From assembly GCF_010725725.1 (NCBI RefSeq), contig NZ_AP022599.1, positions 5,208,001 to 5,272,000 on the forward strand: a stretch of DNA of 64,000 nt, written 5' to 3'. Below are positions 29,133 through 42,962 of the stretch, piece after piece. The notes under the pieces were generated by a model. That model saw only the letters and a program-made list of their open reading frames with translations, did no database searches and had not been told where the DNA came from. Made by a program: the position numbers and the translations under genes. Within the stretch, counting starts at the first letter, position 1; each line of letters opens with the position of its first letter. The stretch comes from Mycolicibacterium pulveris (GTDB taxonomy: Bacteria; Actinomycetota; Actinomycetes; Mycobacteriales; Mycobacteriaceae).

Positions 29133-29531
29133 ATGGCCATGACAATCACCACCGCAGTGTTCGCCACCGTCACGTTGTCGGCCAATGCGTTCGCCGCGAT
29201 CGCGATCGCCGCGGCCGCACCCGACGACGGCGAATGGGACGTCGAGGCGTACGACAACTGCATGAAGCAGACCGTCCGAAACGCCGATCTGTGCTGCGTC
29301 GATTCGGGTGGGGTGCCCACCTCGGACCCGAACGACACGCAGGCCGACGGGTCGCCGAACTGCTATGCCCCGCCGGCCGAGGCCCAGGGTGTCGAACAGC
29401 CAGGGGTGCCACCGGGGCTGCCACCGGGGGTTGTCGTCGGTCAACTGCCTGTCGCGCCGATGGCGCCCGCAGGCCCGCAGAACCCCGGCGTGGCACCGAT
29501 CGTGCCGCCGACGGTGGTAGCTCCGGGTTAG
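29133..29531 (+). CDS. Small secreted Cys-containing, Pro-rich hypothetical protein
   Basis: 132 residues. A signal peptide is predicted from the hydrophobic N-terminus, with cleavage near FAAIAIAAAAP. The mature part has an acidic segment with four cysteines (DNCMKQ, LCCVD, NCYAPP) that could form two disulfides. A Pro/Gly/Val-rich tail follows (PPGLPPGVVVGQLPVAPMAP). AGGAGG lies five bases before the ATG. It is divergent from ppc, and its stop overlaps the secG stop by four bases. The style recalls small mycobacterial secreted proteins, but the family is not recognised. Confidence 0.7.
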   Translation: MAMTITTAVFATVTLSANAFAAIAIAAAAPDDGEWDVEAYDNCMKQTVRNADLCCVDSGGVPTSDPNDTQADGSPNCYAPPAEAQGVEQPGVPPGLPPGVVVGQLPVAPMAPAGPQNPGVAPIVPPTVVAPG

Positions 29532-29761
29532 CCGTACTTGATCTGTAGGCCGACGCCGACGATCGACACCAGCCAGATGCCGGTGACGAACAGCGTCAGA
29601 CGGTCCAGGTTCTTCTCCACAACGGTCGACCCGGACAGGCTCGACTGCACACCGCCGCCGAACAGGCTCGACAGGCCGCCGCCCTTGGCGCGGTGCAGCA
29701 GGACCAGGAGCACGACCAGCACGCTGGTCACGACCAGGACGATCTGCAGGGCCAGTTCCAT
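29528..29761 (-). CDS. secG: SecG, preprotein translocase subunit
   Basis: A 77-residue protein with two membrane helices (LALQIVLVVTSVLVVLLVLL and LFVTGIWLVSIVGVGLQI) and the conserved loop HRAKGGGLSSLFGGG. SecG assists SecYE during export. Length is normal. It is downstream of tpiA by 29 bases, so probably part of the gap-pgk-tpiA transcript. Confidence 0.95.
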   Translation of the reverse strand: MELALQIVLVVTSVLVVLLVLLHRAKGGGLSSLFGGGVQSSLSGSTVVEKNLDRLTLFVTGIWLVSIVGVGLQIKYG

Positions 29762-29790
29762 GGCAGCCAGCCTACAGGCGGACCCGCGCG

Positions 29791-30576
29791 CTACGGCAAC
29801 GGCCCACCGGCCGCGATGGCCGACAGCGTGGCGAACTGCTCACCGTCCAGCGACGCCCCGCCGACCAGCGCGCCGTCCACATCCTCCTGCGCGACGATCT
29901 CGCCGACGTTCTTGGCGTTCACCGAGCCGCCGTAGAGCACCCGCACCCCCGCGGCCAGCTGCGGCGACGCCAGCTTGCCGAGTTCGTCGCGGATCGCCTT
30001 GCAGACCTCCTGCGCGTCGGCCGCGCTGGCGACCCGACCGGTGCCGATGGCCCACACCGGTTCGTAGGCGATCACGGCCTTGCCGATCTGCTCGGCCGAC
30101 AGGCCGGCCAGCGAGCCGCGAAGCATCTCCACGTTGTGTTCGACGTGGTTGCCGGCCTCGCGCACCTCGAGCTGCTCGCCGATGCAGATGATGGGCACCA
30201 GCTCGTGCCGGAACGCCGCGGCGGCCTTCGCGGCCACCAGCGCGTCGTCCTCGTGGTGATACGTGCGGCGCTCGGAGTGCCCGACGACGACGAACGTGCA
30301 GCCGAGCTTGGCCAGGAACGCGCCGCTGATCTCGCCGGTGTACGCACCCGAGTCGTGTTGGGACAGGTCCTGCGCGCCGTAGGTCAGCGCCAGCTTGTCG
30401 CCGTCGACCAGGGTCTGCACGCTGCGCAGATCGGTGAACGGCGGCAGCACCGCGACGTCGACCCTGTCGAAGTACTTCTGCGGCAGCGCGAACGCGATCT
30501 TCTGCACCAACGCGATCGCCTCGAAGTGGTTGAGGTTCATCTTCCAGTTGCCGGCGATCAGCGGCTTGCGGCTCAC
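29791..30576 (-). CDS. tpiA: Triosephosphate isomerase
   Basis: A 261-residue glycolytic enzyme that interconverts dihydroxyacetone phosphate and glyceraldehyde 3-phosphate. GNWKMNL holds the catalytic Lys, VVGHSERR the electrophilic His, and [11 protein letters not shown] the catalytic Glu and loop 6. The GTG at 30576 gives the [10 protein letters not shown] start and the usual length; an ATG 18 bases upstream overlaps pgk and is less likely. It is third in gap-pgk-tpiA. Confidence 0.97.
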   Translation of the reverse strand: MSRKPLIAGNWKMNLNHFEAIALVQKIAFALPQKYFDRVDVAVLPPFTDLRSVQTLVDGDKLALTYGAQDLSQHDSGAYTGEISGAFLAKLGCTFVVVGHSERRTYHHEDDALVAAKAAAAFRHELVPIICIGEQLEVREAGNHVEHNVEMLRGSLAGLSAEQIGKAVIAYEPVWAIGTGRVASAADAQEVCKAIRDELGKLASPQLAAGVRVLYGGSVNAKNVGEIVAQEDVDGALVGGASLDGEQFATLSAIAAGGPLP

Positions 30577-30590
30577 GACTGTCGTACCCC

Positions 30591-31817
30591 TCACTCTTCC
30601 AATACGGCGATGCCCGGCAGTTTCTTGCCCTCAAGGTATTCCAGGGAGGCCCCGCCACCGGTGGAAATGTGGGAAAAGCCGTCCGAAGGAAGCCCGAGCT
30701 GACGCACGGCGGCCGCCGAGTCACCGCCGCCGACGACGCTGAACGCGCCCTTGCCGGTCGCGGCGATGATCGCCTCGGCCACCCCCTTGGTCCCCGCCGC
30801 GAACGCCGGGAACTCGAACACTCCCATCGGGCCGTTCCAGAACACCGTCTTGGCGTTGGACAGCAGGTTGGTGAACCGCTCCACCGTTCCCGGGCCGATG
30901 TCCAAACCCATTTTGTCGTCGGGGATCTCGTCGGCGCGCACCGTCTCAGGGGTGGCTTCGGCGGCGAACTTGTCGGCGACCACGATGTCCACCGGCAGAT
31001 GGATCACGTCGGCGTAGGTGTCCAGCAGCTTGCGGCACGTCTCGATCATACCCTCTTCGAGAAGGGATTTTCCTACCGAAACCCCTTGTGAGGCAAGGAA
31101 TGTAAAGCACATCCCGCCGCCGATGAGGATGCTGTCGGCTTTGGTCGCGAGGTTCTCGATGACCGCGAGCTTGTCGGACACCTTCGAACCACCGAGCACC
31201 ACGGCATACGGCCGCTCGCTCGAGCTGGTCAGCTGCTGCAGCACCTTGACCTCGGCCTCCACCAACCGGCCCGCGTACCGCGGCAGCAGCGTGGCCACGT
31301 CGTACACCGATGCCTGCTTGCGGTGCACCACACCGAAGCCGTCGGACACGAACGCCCCCGGCGAACCGTCGGGCCCGCTGACGAGGTCGGCCAACTGCCT
31401 GGCCAAAGCCTGCCGCTCGGCGTCGTCCTTGCTGGTCTCGCGCGGATCGAAACGGACGTTCTCCAGCAGCAGCACGTCGCCGTCGGTCAGGCCTTCGGCC
31501 CTGGCCAATGCGTCGCTGCCGACAATGTCACCGGCCAACTGGACGTGCCTGCCGAGCTGCTCCCCCAGTGCGGCGGCCACCGGCGCCAGGGAGAGCTCGG
31601 GATCCGGGGTGCCCTTGGGCCTGCCCAGATGGGCGGTGACGATGACCTTCGCGCCGGCGTCGCACAGGGCGCGCAGTGTGGGCACCGACGCGGTGATCCG
31701 GCCGGGGTCGGTGATGTTGCGGTCGTCGTCCAGGGGGACGTTGAGGTCCGAGCGCACCAACACGCCTCTGCCCGAAACACCTTCGGCCAGAAGGTCGTCG
31801 AGTGACTTGATCGCCAC
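30591..31817 (-). CDS. pgk: Phosphoglycerate kinase
   Basis: A 408-residue kinase that makes ATP from 1,3-bisphosphoglycerate. The signature [13 protein letters not shown] is near the N-terminus, followed by AHLGRPKG and, in the C-terminal domain, [13 protein letters not shown]. The GTG at 31817 is chosen because it follows the gap stop by two bases and gives a normal length; upstream codons lie inside gap. Translation is probably coupled to gap. Confidence 0.97.
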   Translation of the reverse strand: MAIKSLDDLLAEGVSGRGVLVRSDLNVPLDDDRNITDPGRITASVPTLRALCDAGAKVIVTAHLGRPKGTPDPELSLAPVAAALGEQLGRHVQLAGDIVGSDALARAEGLTDGDVLLLENVRFDPRETSKDDAERQALARQLADLVSGPDGSPGAFVSDGFGVVHRKQASVYDVATLLPRYAGRLVEAEVKVLQQLTSSSERPYAVVLGGSKVSDKLAVIENLATKADSILIGGGMCFTFLASQGVSVGKSLLEEGMIETCRKLLDTYADVIHLPVDIVVADKFAAEATPETVRADEIPDDKMGLDIGPGTVERFTNLLSNAKTVFWNGPMGVFEFPAFAAGTKGVAEAIIAATGKGAFSVVGGGDSAAAVRQLGLPSDGFSHISTGGGASLEYLEGKKLPGIAVLEE

Positions 31818-31819
31818 TG

Positions 31820-32854
<1,035 letters not shown>

Positions 32855-32862
32855 TCAGTTGC

Positions 32863-32868
32863 CTAATA
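32863..32868 (-). promoter_or_regulatory. Candidate -10 for gap
   Basis: On the minus strand TATTAG lies about 20 bases before the gap start, followed by the GAGGGAG ribosome binding site. It matches the -10 consensus imperfectly. The palindrome at 32895-32913 would sit about 27 bases upstream of it. Confidence 0.3.
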
Positions 32869-32894
32869 CGCGGTGCTGCTCACCGCTCAGCGTA

Positions 32895-32913
32895 GTGGTG
32901 TGACTCACACCAC
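32895..32913. promoter_or_regulatory. 19-bp perfect palindrome upstream of gap
   Basis: GTGGTGTGA-C-TCACACCAC, with nine-base arms around one central base. It lies between the gap start and the 3' end of the solute-binding-protein gene, centred about 62 bases before the gap ATG, a position usual for an activator or upstream repressor site. The TGTGA/TCACA cores recall CRP-family sites, but the spacing (one base rather than six) differs. Confidence 0.6.
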
Positions 32914-32924
32914 GTGCGGGCTGG

Positions 32925-33632
32925 TCAATGCACCGCCAGGCTCTGGTCCGTATAGGGGTTACCCAGCCATTTGCGCCGGATCCCCTGCAGTGCGCCGTCG
33001 TCCTCGAGCTCGGCCTGCGCCACGGTGAGCCGGCTGAGCAACGCCTGGTCGTTTCGGCCGACGCCGATCGCGATGTTCTCCACCTCGATCCCACGCTGGA
33101 CGACCTCCACGGCGGGGATCGGTTTCACCAGTTCGGTGAGCACCGGCCCCAGCTCCATCACCGCGTCGCATCCGCCCGTGCCCAGCGCGGCCAGCGCCGC
33201 CTCGACGCCGTCGTAGACCCGCACCGCCGCGGCCTTCCCCTCGGCGACGAGTTGCTCGGCGACCGGCCGGGCGGTGCTGTCCTGCTGCACCCCGACGGTC
33301 AGCCCGCCGAGCTCGTCGACCGACCTGGCCCGCGGAAGGCGTCTGGTGTCGACGGCCAGCGCGTGCCCGCAGATGAGGTAGGGCGCCACGAACCGCGCCT
33401 TGGTCTCGCGTTCGGGCGTGACGGCGATGCCGGCCGCGACGCAGTGGTACTCGCCGGCGTTGAGCCGCTCGAAGATGCCGTCGTCGGTGGCGCCGCGGTA
33501 CTCGACGAATTCGACTGTGGCGCCCAGCTTCTTGGCCAGCTCGGTCATCAGATCGATGTCGAGGCCGCCGCCGTCGTCCATGCTGTTGAACGGTGGAAGC
33601 GGGACCGCGGTGCCGACCTTCAGGATCTCCAT
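32925..33632 (-). CDS. Amino-acid-type solute-binding domain protein lacking a signal peptide
   Basis: A 235-residue type II periplasmic-binding fold, as in glutamate/polar amino-acid binding proteins. It shows VGTAVPLPPFNSMDDGGGLD, the IDLMTELAKKLGATVEFVEY strand-helix, and the ITPERE-like segment AVTPERETKARFVAPYL. No signal peptide or lipobox precedes the domain and no permease or ATPase is nearby. It may act in the cytoplasm as a sensor or ligand-binding protein, or the true start is lost. It stands alone between gap and whiA. Confidence 0.72.
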   Translation of the reverse strand: MEILKVGTAVPLPPFNSMDDGGGLDIDLMTELAKKLGATVEFVEYRGATDDGIFERLNAGEYHCVAAGIAVTPERETKARFVAPYLICGHALAVDTRRLPRARSVDELGGLTVGVQQDSTARPVAEQLVAEGKAAAVRVYDGVEAALAALGTGGCDAVMELGPVLTELVKPIPAVEVVQRGIEVENIAIGVGRNDQALLSRLTVAQAELEDDGALQGIRRKWLGNPYTDQSLAVH

Positions 33633-33663
33633 GCGTCCAGTGTTCGACGAGTGTGGGATCGAT

Positions 33664-33689
33664 GCACGTGTTTCGCGCCGAACACGTGC
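33664..33689. terminator. Inverted repeat between whiA and the binding-protein gene
   Basis: GCACGTGTT and AACACGTGC, nine-base perfect arms around an eight-base loop. It lies 32 bases upstream of the solute-binding gene start and downstream of whiA. Without a T-run it could be a terminator of the uvrC-whiA transcript or an operator for the next gene. Confidence 0.4.
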
Positions 33690-33699
33690 TGGTAACCCA

Positions 33700-33719
33700 C
33701 GTTCGCGCGATTACGAACG
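33700..33719 (-). terminator. Hairpin immediately after whiA
   Basis: CGTTCG/CGAACG arms around an eight-base loop end two bases after the whiA stop. With the larger repeat at 33664-33689 it forms a tandem pair of stem-loops. There is no U-tract, as is common for mycobacterial terminators. Confidence 0.35.
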
Positions 33720-33720
33720 G

Positions 33721-34704
33721 CTAGGCGTCTTCCAGCAGGTCGGGCGTGACGGCCGACTCGGTGTCGGGGATGCCCTCCTGCTTGGCCTTGCGATCCGCCA
33801 TCGACAGCAGGCGCCGGATCCGGCCCGCCACAGCGTCTTTGGTCATCGGCGGATCGGCCAACCGGCCCAGCTCCTCCAGCGATGCCTGGCGATGTTCGAC
33901 GCGGAGCTTGCCCGCGGCGGCCAGGTGATCAGGCACGGTGTCGCCGAGGATCTCCAGCGCGCGCTCCACTCGCGCGGCCGCGGCGACCGCGGCACGCGCC
34001 GAGCGTCGCAGGTTGGCGTCGTCGAAGTTGGCCAGCCGGTTGGCGGTGGCCCGCACCTCGCGACGCATCCGGCGCTCCTCCCAGATCAGCCGGGTGTCCT
34101 GCGCGCCCATCCTGGTGAGCAACGCCCCGATCGCCTCGCCGTCCCGCACCACCACGCGGTCGCTGCCGCGCACCTCGCGGGCCTTGGCGCTGATGCCCAG
34201 CCGGCGTGCCGCGCCGACGAGCGCGAGCGCGGCCTCCGGGCCCGGGCAGCTGACCTCCAGCGCCGATGATCGGCCGGGCTCGGTGAGCGAGCCGTGGGCC
34301 AAAAAGGCTCCGCGCCAAGCGGCTTCGGCGTCGGCGACGCTGCCGCCTACCACCTGCGCGGGCAGACCGCGGACCGGGCGACCGCGCATGTCCAGCAGGC
34401 CGGTCTGGCGTGCCAGGGCCTCACCGTCCTTGGCGACCTGCACCACGTAGCGGGTGCTCTTGCGGATGCCGCTGGCCGACAGCACGTGCACCACCGCGGT
34501 GTAGCCGTACAGGTCGTAGATGTCCTTGCGCAGCCGTCGCGCGATGATGCCCAGATCGACCTCTGCCTCGACCACCACCCGGCCCGACACGATGTGCAGC
34601 CCGCCGGCGAACCGCAGCAGCGAGGCCACCTCGGCGCGGCGAGCGCTGACGGAATTGACCAACAAGCGGCTCAGCTCGTCCTTGACCTCGGCTGTCATCG
34701 CCAC
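33721..34704 (-). CDS. whiA: WhiA, sporulation-type transcriptional regulator
   Basis: A 327-residue DNA-binding protein conserved in Gram-positive bacteria. The N-terminal LAGLIDADG-like half includes [19 protein letters not shown] and [13 protein letters not shown]. The C-terminal HTH lies in [24 protein letters not shown]. In actinobacteria it acts with WhiB-type proteins in division control. The GTG overlaps the yvcK stop, so uvrC-rapZ-yvcK-whiA form one operon, as in most Gram-positives. Confidence 0.96.
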   Translation of the reverse strand: MAMTAEVKDELSRLLVNSVSARRAEVASLLRFAGGLHIVSGRVVVEAEVDLGIIARRLRKDIYDLYGYTAVVHVLSASGIRKSTRYVVQVAKDGEALARQTGLLDMRGRPVRGLPAQVVGGSVADAEAAWRGAFLAHGSLTEPGRSSALEVSCPGPEAALALVGAARRLGISAKAREVRGSDRVVVRDGEAIGALLTRMGAQDTRLIWEERRMRREVRATANRLANFDDANLRRSARAAVAAAARVERALEILGDTVPDHLAAAGKLRVEHRQASLEELGRLADPPMTKDAVAGRIRRLLSMADRKAKQEGIPDTESAVTPDLLEDA

Positions 34705-35708
34705 GGGTCGTCACCTCTCGGTCCGTTCACTGTCGGAGTGGGCACCGTCGGCGCGGGTGGCGTCGGTCCACGCAACCGCACACCTTCCAAAGCTGCGGCC
34801 AGCTTCGCCGGATCATGTAAAGGTGTACCAGGTTTGGATACGTCGGCAAACTCCACATGAGCATCGAGGATGTTCGCGGTCCGGCGTAGTTGCTCGCGCT
34901 CACGCTCGCTGGGCACCCGGCTCGCGTCGACGACGATGTCATGCACGGTGAAGCCCGGGGCGTGCTGTGACAGCACGTGGATGTGGCGTTCGACGGAGAA
35001 CCCCGCCGTCTCCCCCGGTTCGGCGACCAGGTTCAACACCAGCGCCCGGCGGGCCGACGTCGCCTGCAGGGCCGCGGCCAGCTCCGGTACGAGCACGTGC
35101 GGGATGACGCTGGTGAACCACGATCCCGGTCCGAGCACCACGAGGTCGGCGGCCATGATCGCGTCCACCGCCTGCGGGGTGGCCGGCGGGTCACCGGGCA
35201 GTAGCCGGACCCGCCGCACCTGGCCGACCGTGGTGGCGATGGCGACCTGCCCGCGGATCACCCGGAACATCCGCGGGTCGGACTCCAGGCCCGCCACGTC
35301 GGCCTCGATGCCCAGCGCGATCGGGCACATGGGCAACACCCGGCCCTTGACACCGAGCATGCGGCCCAGTTCATCGAGGGCCGCGACGGGATCGGCGAGC
35401 ACCTCGTTGAGACCGGCCAGCATGAGGTTGCCGATCGGATGACCCGCCAGCGCGCCGTTGCCGCCGAAGCGATGCTGGATGATGGTCGCCCACAACCGCC
35501 CATGTGGGCTGTCAGATGCCAAGGCAGCCAACGCCATTCGCAGATCGCCCGGTGGAACGATATCGAGTTCGTTGCGGAGCCGGCCCGACGAGCCGCCGTC
35601 GTCGGCGACGGTCACCACCGCGGTGACGTGCGGGGTCAGGCGGCGCGCCGCCGACAGCGTCGCATACAAGCCATGTCCTCCGCCGAGGGCGACGATGCGC
35701 GGGCTCAT
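34695..35708 (-). CDS. yvcK: YvcK/CofD-like gluconeogenesis factor (CuvA in mycobacteria)
   Basis: A 337-residue protein with the UDP-sugar-binding CofD-like fold. It opens [20 protein letters not shown], continues [16 protein letters not shown], and has the conserved [18 protein letters not shown]. YvcK is needed for growth on gluconeogenic carbon and for cell-wall placement in related bacteria. The ATG overlaps the rapZ stop and the 3' end overlaps whiA by ten bases. The C-terminal tail is Pro/Thr-rich and variable. Confidence 0.94.
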   Translation of the reverse strand: MSPRIVALGGGHGLYATLSAARRLTPHVTAVVTVADDGGSSGRLRNELDIVPPGDLRMALAALASDSPHGRLWATIIQHRFGGNGALAGHPIGNLMLAGLNEVLADPVAALDELGRMLGVKGRVLPMCPIALGIEADVAGLESDPRMFRVIRGQVAIATTVGQVRRVRLLPGDPPATPQAVDAIMAADLVVLGPGSWFTSVIPHVLVPELAAALQATSARRALVLNLVAEPGETAGFSVERHIHVLSQHAPGFTVHDIVVDASRVPSEREREQLRRTANILDAHVEFADVSKPGTPLHDPAKLAAALEGVRLRGPTPPAPTVPTPTVNGPRGDDPWR

Positions 35709-36634
35709 TCGCGACCCAGATCCCGGTGCAGCACGCGCACCGTGAGGTCGTCACCCGCCTGCAGCCGGGTCGCGAGCGCTTCGGCGATCGCGACGCTGCG
35801 GTGCTTACCGCCGGTACAGCCGATGGCAACAGTCATATAGCGCTTTCCTTCGCGGCGGTAGCCGTCGATCACGAGGTCGAGCAGTCGGTGGTAGGTGTCC
35901 AGGAACTCCCCCGCTCCCTGCTGCGCCAGTACGTAGTCACGGACGGCCTGGTGCTGGCCGCTGTGCGGGCGCAACTCGTCCACCCAGTGTGGGTTGGGCA
36001 GAAAGCGCACATCCATGACGGTATCGGCGTCCATCGGCAACCCGTACTTATACCCGAACGACTCCACGGTGACACTCGTGTGGCGGGTCGTCTCGCCGCC
36101 GAAGGCCCGTTCGATGCTCTCCCGCAGCGTGGGCACCGTCAGCGTCGACGTGTCGATGACGAGGTCGGCGGCCGCACGTACCGGCGCCAGCATGGCACGC
36201 TCGGCCGCAATGCCTTCGGCCAGAGTCTGATTGCCCTGCAGCGGGTGGCTGCGACGGTTCTGCTCGTAGCGGCGAACCAGGATGTCGTCGGACGCGTCGA
36301 GGAACAGCACTCGCGGGGAGATGTTGCGGGTCGCCAGCTCTTCGCGCACCCAGTCCAGATCGCCGGTGAAGCCCCTGGAGCGGACGTCCATCACCACCGC
36401 GAGCTGGGTGATCCGGGAGCCGGCGGCCAGGCCGAGCTCGACCATGCGGGCGATGAGCTCCGGCGGGAGGTTGTCGGCGACGTACCAGCCGAGGTCTTCG
36501 AGCACCTTGGCCGCGGTGCCCCGTCCCGCGCCGGACAGCCCGGTCACCAGGACGACGTCGATGTCGGATTCACCGGCTCGGGCGGCGGGCCCGGCGTCGT
36601 CGCGCAGTTCCTCGTGCATTCCTTGTTCCGTCAT
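35705..36634 (-). CDS. rapZ: RapZ/YvcJ nucleotide-binding protein
   Basis: A 309-residue P-loop protein. Walker A appears as [10 protein letters not shown] near residue 33, with [14 protein letters not shown] after it. The C-terminal domain has [20 protein letters not shown] and [11 protein letters not shown]. In E. coli RapZ is an RNase adapter for GlmZ; actinobacterial homologues bind ATP/GTP, but the RNA role is not established. It is coupled to uvrC and yvcK by overlaps. Confidence 0.94.
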   Translation of the reverse strand: MTEQGMHEELRDDAGPAARAGESDIDVVLVTGLSGAGRGTAAKVLEDLGWYVADNLPPELIARMVELGLAAGSRITQLAVVMDVRSRGFTGDLDWVREELATRNISPRVLFLDASDDILVRRYEQNRRSHPLQGNQTLAEGIAAERAMLAPVRAAADLVIDTSTLTVPTLRESIERAFGGETTRHTSVTVESFGYKYGLPMDADTVMDVRFLPNPHWVDELRPHSGQHQAVRDYVLAQQGAGEFLDTYHRLLDLVIDGYRREGKRYMTVAIGCTGGKHRSVAIAEALATRLQAGDDLTVRVLHRDLGRE

Positions 36635-38631
36635 CCCGATACCACGCGTTGATCATCGCCGATTGTCGCCTCGGGTGTGCCGGATTCGGTTCCCACCCCC
36701 AGCGCCTCGAGCACCGCGCGCGCGGTGGCGACGCCGATGCCGGGTACCGCGGTGATCTCCTCGATGCTGGCTTCCCTGATGCGTGCCACCGACCCGAAGT
36801 GGGTCACCAGCGCCTTGCGGCGGTGCTCCCCGAGCCCACGGATCGAGTCGAGCGCCGACGCCGTCATCCGCTTGGACCGCTTGCTGCGGTGGTAGGTGAT
36901 CGCGAACCGGTGCGCCTCGTCGCGCACCCGCTGCAGCAGGTACAGCCCCTCGCTGTTGCGGGGAAGAATGAGCGGATCGGGCTCTGAGGGCACCCACACC
37001 TCTTCGAGCCGCTTGGCCAGACCGATCACCGCGACGTCGGTGATGCCGAGTTCGTCGAGGACGGCCTGCGCGGCGTTGACCTGGGGAGCGCCGCCGTCGA
37101 CGACGAACAGGTTCGGCGGGTAGGCGAACTTGCGTGACCGCGTCGGCTTCTCTGAATCCTGTTCGACCGGAACGCTTTTCATGCTCTGAATGTCGTGTAG
37201 ATGCCGGTGGAACCGGCGCCGCGTCACCTCCGCGATCGAGGCCACGTCGTCGGAGCGGCCATCGCCGGCGGCTTCGCGGATGGCGTAGTGGCGATAGTCC
37301 GACTTGCGCGGCAACCCGTCCTCGAAGACCACCAGCGAGGCGACCACGTCGGTGCCCTGGATGTGGCTGATGTCGACGCACTCGATCCGCAGCGGTGCGT
37401 CGGCAAGCCCGAGGGTGTCCTGAATGCTCTGCAGCGCAGCGGTTCTCGCGGTGAAATCACCTGCGCGTTTGAGCTTGTGCTGAGCCAGCGCGTCTTGCGC
37501 GTTGCGCCGGACGGTTTCGGCCAGCGCCCGTTTGTCTCCGCGCTGCGGCACCCTGAGCACCACCCGTGAACCGCGCAGCTGGGTCAGCCAGGTCGCCAGC
37601 TCGTCGGCGTTCTCGGGCAGGCACGGTAGCAGCACCTGCCTCGGCACCGGGTTCAACGACTCGTCTGCTGCGCCGTCCAACTCGGCCTGGTCACCGTAGA
37701 ACTGGGTGAGGAACTGCTCCACAAGGCGGTCTTCGCTGAACTCCGCTGCCTCGTCGGATTTTTCAACGATCCAGCCACGCTGACCGCGGACGCGCCCACC
37801 GCGCACGTGGAACACTTGAACCGCCGCTTCCAGTTCGTCGTCGGCGAAGGCCACCACGTCGGCGTCGGTGCCGTCACCGAAGACCACGGCCTGCTTCTCC
37901 AGCGCACGCTTGAGCGCCGAGATGTTGTCACGCAGCCGGGCGGCACGTTCGAAATCCAGTTCCTCGGCGGCACGGGCCATCTGCTGCTCCATGTCGCGGA
38001 CCAGCCGGTCGGTCTTGCCCGCGAGAAAATCGCAGAAGTCCAGCACGATCTGGCGGTGTTCCTCCGCGCTCACCCGGTTGATGCACGGCGCCGAGCATTT
38101 GTCGATGTAGCCCAGCAGGCACGGCCGGTCAATCTGCCTGTGCCGCTTGAACACACCGGCCGAACAGGTACGCGCGGGAAAGACGCGGGTGAGCAGGTCG
38201 AGGGTTTCGCGGATCGCCCAGGCGTGTGAGTAGGGCCCGAAGTAGCGCACGCCCTTGCGCCGCGCCCCCCGGTACACCATCAGCCGCGGATATTCCTCGT
38301 TGAGCGTGACTGCCAGCACCGGATAGGACTTGTCGTCGCGGTAGCGCACGTTGAACCGCGGATCGAATTCCTTGATCCAGTTGTACTCCAGCTGCAGCGC
38401 CTCGACTTCGGTGTTGACCACCGTCCACTCGACGCTGGCCGCCGTCATCACCATCTGCCGGGTGCGCGGCGCCAGGCTGGAGACGTCGGCGAAGTATGAG
38501 GTCAGTCGGCTGCGCAGGCTCTTGGCCTTGCCGACGTAGATCACCCGGCCGTGCGGATCCAGGAACCGGTAGACGCCCGGTTCGACCGGGATGGACCCGG
38601 ACGCGGGCCGGTAGGTCGCTGGATCGGGCAT
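36631..38631 (-). CDS. uvrC: UvrC, excinuclease ABC subunit C
   Basis: A 666-residue nuclease that makes both incisions in nucleotide excision repair. The N-terminal GIY-YIG domain is [20 protein letters not shown], and a Cys-rich segment holds [28 protein letters not shown]. The UVR motif is [20 protein letters not shown]. The C-terminal RNase H-like and helix-hairpin-helix domains end [18 protein letters not shown] and [20 protein letters not shown]. The ATG at 38631 ([11 protein letters not shown]) matches mycobacterial UvrC; an ATG at 38652 is possible. Confidence 0.96.
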   Translation of the reverse strand: MPDPATYRPASGSIPVEPGVYRFLDPHGRVIYVGKAKSLRSRLTSYFADVSSLAPRTRQMVMTAASVEWTVVNTEVEALQLEYNWIKEFDPRFNVRYRDDKSYPVLAVTLNEEYPRLMVYRGARRKGVRYFGPYSHAWAIRETLDLLTRVFPARTCSAGVFKRHRQIDRPCLLGYIDKCSAPCINRVSAEEHRQIVLDFCDFLAGKTDRLVRDMEQQMARAAEELDFERAARLRDNISALKRALEKQAVVFGDGTDADVVAFADDELEAAVQVFHVRGGRVRGQRGWIVEKSDEAAEFSEDRLVEQFLTQFYGDQAELDGAADESLNPVPRQVLLPCLPENADELATWLTQLRGSRVVLRVPQRGDKRALAETVRRNAQDALAQHKLKRAGDFTARTAALQSIQDTLGLADAPLRIECVDISHIQGTDVVASLVVFEDGLPRKSDYRHYAIREAAGDGRSDDVASIAEVTRRRFHRHLHDIQSMKSVPVEQDSEKPTRSRKFAYPPNLFVVDGGAPQVNAAQAVLDELGITDVAVIGLAKRLEEVWVPSEPDPLILPRNSEGLYLLQRVRDEAHRFAITYHRSKRSKRMTASALDSIRGLGEHRRKALVTHFGSVARIREASIEEITAVPGIGVATARAVLEALGVGTESGTPEATIGDDQRVVSG

Positions 38632-38724
38632 GATTCCCAGGTTACTGCCCATGTCGACGACCCCTCCGTCCGCCGACGCGCGTCTGGCCGCCCGCACCGC
38701 GGAGTCAACGGGTAACCGGCCCGA

Positions 38725-40632
38725 ATGAACTACCGTCGAGTGGTGCGGATTTCATCGCCGGCGAAGGTGCTGGCCCCGCTGACGGCGGGGCTGCTGGTAC
38801 TGGCCGGATGTGCCGCCGAAAGCACCGAGACCAGCGTGGCGCCGGCGTGCGCCGTCATCGCCGACGGCGGTCCGCTGGTCGACGGCTACCGCACCGACAT
38901 GACGGCGGTGCGCACGAGCGGCTACTCGGTCGTCACCGCCAACCCGCTGGCCACCCAGTCCGCCTGCGAGGTGCTGCGCGACGGCGGTACGGCCGCCGAT
39001 GCGCTCGTCACCGCGCAGGCCGTGCTCGGGCTGGTCGAGCCGCAGTCCTCCGGCGTCGGCGGCGGCGGGTTCCTGCTCTACTACGACGCCGCCACCGGTG
39101 CGGTGCAGGCCTACGACGGCCGCGAAGTCGCCCCGGCGGCGGCCACCGAGAACTACCTGCGCTGGGTGTCCGACACCGACCGCACCGAACCCCGACCGGA
39201 CACCAGGGCGTCGGGCCGCTCCATCGGCGTGCCGGGCATCGTGCGGCTCCTGCACGAGGTCCACCGCGAGCACGGCAGCACCGGCTGGCGCGAACTGTTC
39301 GAGCCCGCCGTCAGGATGGCCGATGACGGCTTCGACATCAGCCCGCGGCTGGCGGGCGCGCTCGCCGCCGCGGCACCGCACCTGGCGGCCGACCCGCAGG
39401 CCGCCGAATACTTCCTCAACGCCGACGGCACCGCCAAGGCGGCAGGCACGCGGTTGGTCAACCCGGCGTACGCAAAGACCTTGGGCACCATCGCAACTGA
39501 CCCGCAGGCGTTCTACACCGGAGCCATCGCCCATGACATCGTCGCCGCCGCGGCCGACACGTCCGGCGCGCGCACCCCCAGCGCGATGACCGTGGAGGAC
39601 CTGGCCGCCTACACCGTCAAGAGGCGCGCGCCGCTGTGCACCCCGTACCGGAGTTGGGAGGTCTGCGGGATGCCGCCACCGTCGTCGGGGGGTATCGCGG
39701 TCGCCGCCACGCTGGGCGTGCTCGAGCACTTCGCGATGGCCGAGCACAAACCGACCGACGTCGACCTCAACGGCGGCCGGCCCACGGTGATGGGCGTACA
39801 CCTGATCTCCGAGGCCGAGCGGATGGCCTACGCCGACCGCGACCGCTACGTCGCCGACACCGATTTCGTTGCACTGCCGGGTAATTCGCCTGACACGCTG
39901 CTCGGTAGCGACTATCTGGCCGGGCGGGCGGCGCTGATCTCGTCGCAACACACGATGGGCACCGCGAAACCGGGCGACTTCGGCGCGCCGGCCGCGCCCG
40001 CCCCTCCGGTCCCCGAGCACGGCACCAGCCAGGTCAGCATCGTGGACGCCGACGGCAACGCCGCGTCGTTGACCACGACGGTGGAGTCCTCGTTCGGGTC
40101 GTTCCACATGGTCGACGGATTCATGCTCAACAACCAGCTGACCGACTTCTCCGCGGAGCCGATCGGACTCGACGGAGTACCGATCGCCAACCGGGTGCAA
40201 CCGGGCAAGCGCCCGCGCAGCACGATGGCGCCCACGCTGGTGTTCGATCAGGCCGCGTCCGGATCACCGGACACCCGTGGTCCGCTGTACGCGGTGCTGG
40301 GCTCGCCGGGCGGTTCGACGATCATCCAGTACGTCGTGAAAACACTTGTGGGCATGCTGGACTGGGGACTGGGTCCCCAGCAGGCGGTGTCCATGGTCGA
40401 TTTCGGCGCGGCGAACACGCCAGAGACCAACGTCGGCGGCGAGCACCCGGTCATCCACACCTCCGATGACGGTGACCACGATCCGCTGGTGCGGGGCCTG
40501 CGCGCGCTGGGCCACCAGGTCAATCTGGCTCCGCAGTCCAGTGGGCTGTCGGTGGTGGTGCGCGACGGCCCGGATCTGGTCGGTGGTGCCGACCCGCGCC
40601 GGGAAGGTGTGGCGATGGGCGACGTGGAGTGA
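38725..40632 (+). CDS. ggt: Gamma-glutamyltransferase, lipoprotein form
   Basis: A 635-residue Ntn-hydrolase that cleaves gamma-glutamyl bonds, for example in glutathione-like thiols. A lipobox LVLAGC puts the acylated cysteine at residue 29, so it is anchored on the outer face of the membrane. Core motifs are [29 protein letters not shown] and the processing/catalytic Thr region [17 protein letters not shown] at about residues 432-448. [12 protein letters not shown] forms the C-terminal oxyanion loop. The protein should self-cleave before that Thr. It is divergent from uvrC and stands alone. Confidence 0.93.
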   Translation: MNYRRVVRISSPAKVLAPLTAGLLVLAGCAAESTETSVAPACAVIADGGPLVDGYRTDMTAVRTSGYSVVTANPLATQSACEVLRDGGTAADALVTAQAVLGLVEPQSSGVGGGGFLLYYDAATGAVQAYDGREVAPAAATENYLRWVSDTDRTEPRPDTRASGRSIGVPGIVRLLHEVHREHGSTGWRELFEPAVRMADDGFDISPRLAGALAAAAPHLAADPQAAEYFLNADGTAKAAGTRLVNPAYAKTLGTIATDPQAFYTGAIAHDIVAAAADTSGARTPSAMTVEDLAAYTVKRRAPLCTPYRSWEVCGMPPPSSGGIAVAATLGVLEHFAMAEHKPTDVDLNGGRPTVMGVHLISEAERMAYADRDRYVADTDFVALPGNSPDTLLGSDYLAGRAALISSQHTMGTAKPGDFGAPAAPAPPVPEHGTSQVSIVDADGNAASLTTTVESSFGSFHMVDGFMLNNQLTDFSAEPIGLDGVPIANRVQPGKRPRSTMAPTLVFDQAASGSPDTRGPLYAVLGSPGGSTIIQYVVKTLVGMLDWGLGPQQAVSMVDFGAANTPETNVGGEHPVIHTSDDGDHDPLVRGLRALGHQVNLAPQSSGLSVVVRDGPDLVGGADPRREGVAMGDVE

Positions 40633-40635
40633 CGG

Positions 40636-42876
<2,241 letters not shown>

Positions 42877-42962
42877 CTCATCAGTATGAACTACCGGCGC
42901 GCAGATCTTATTGCCAGGCCCTCGAGCTGGGCCGATGCCCCGTCGGGAGGCCGATCGCGGGG

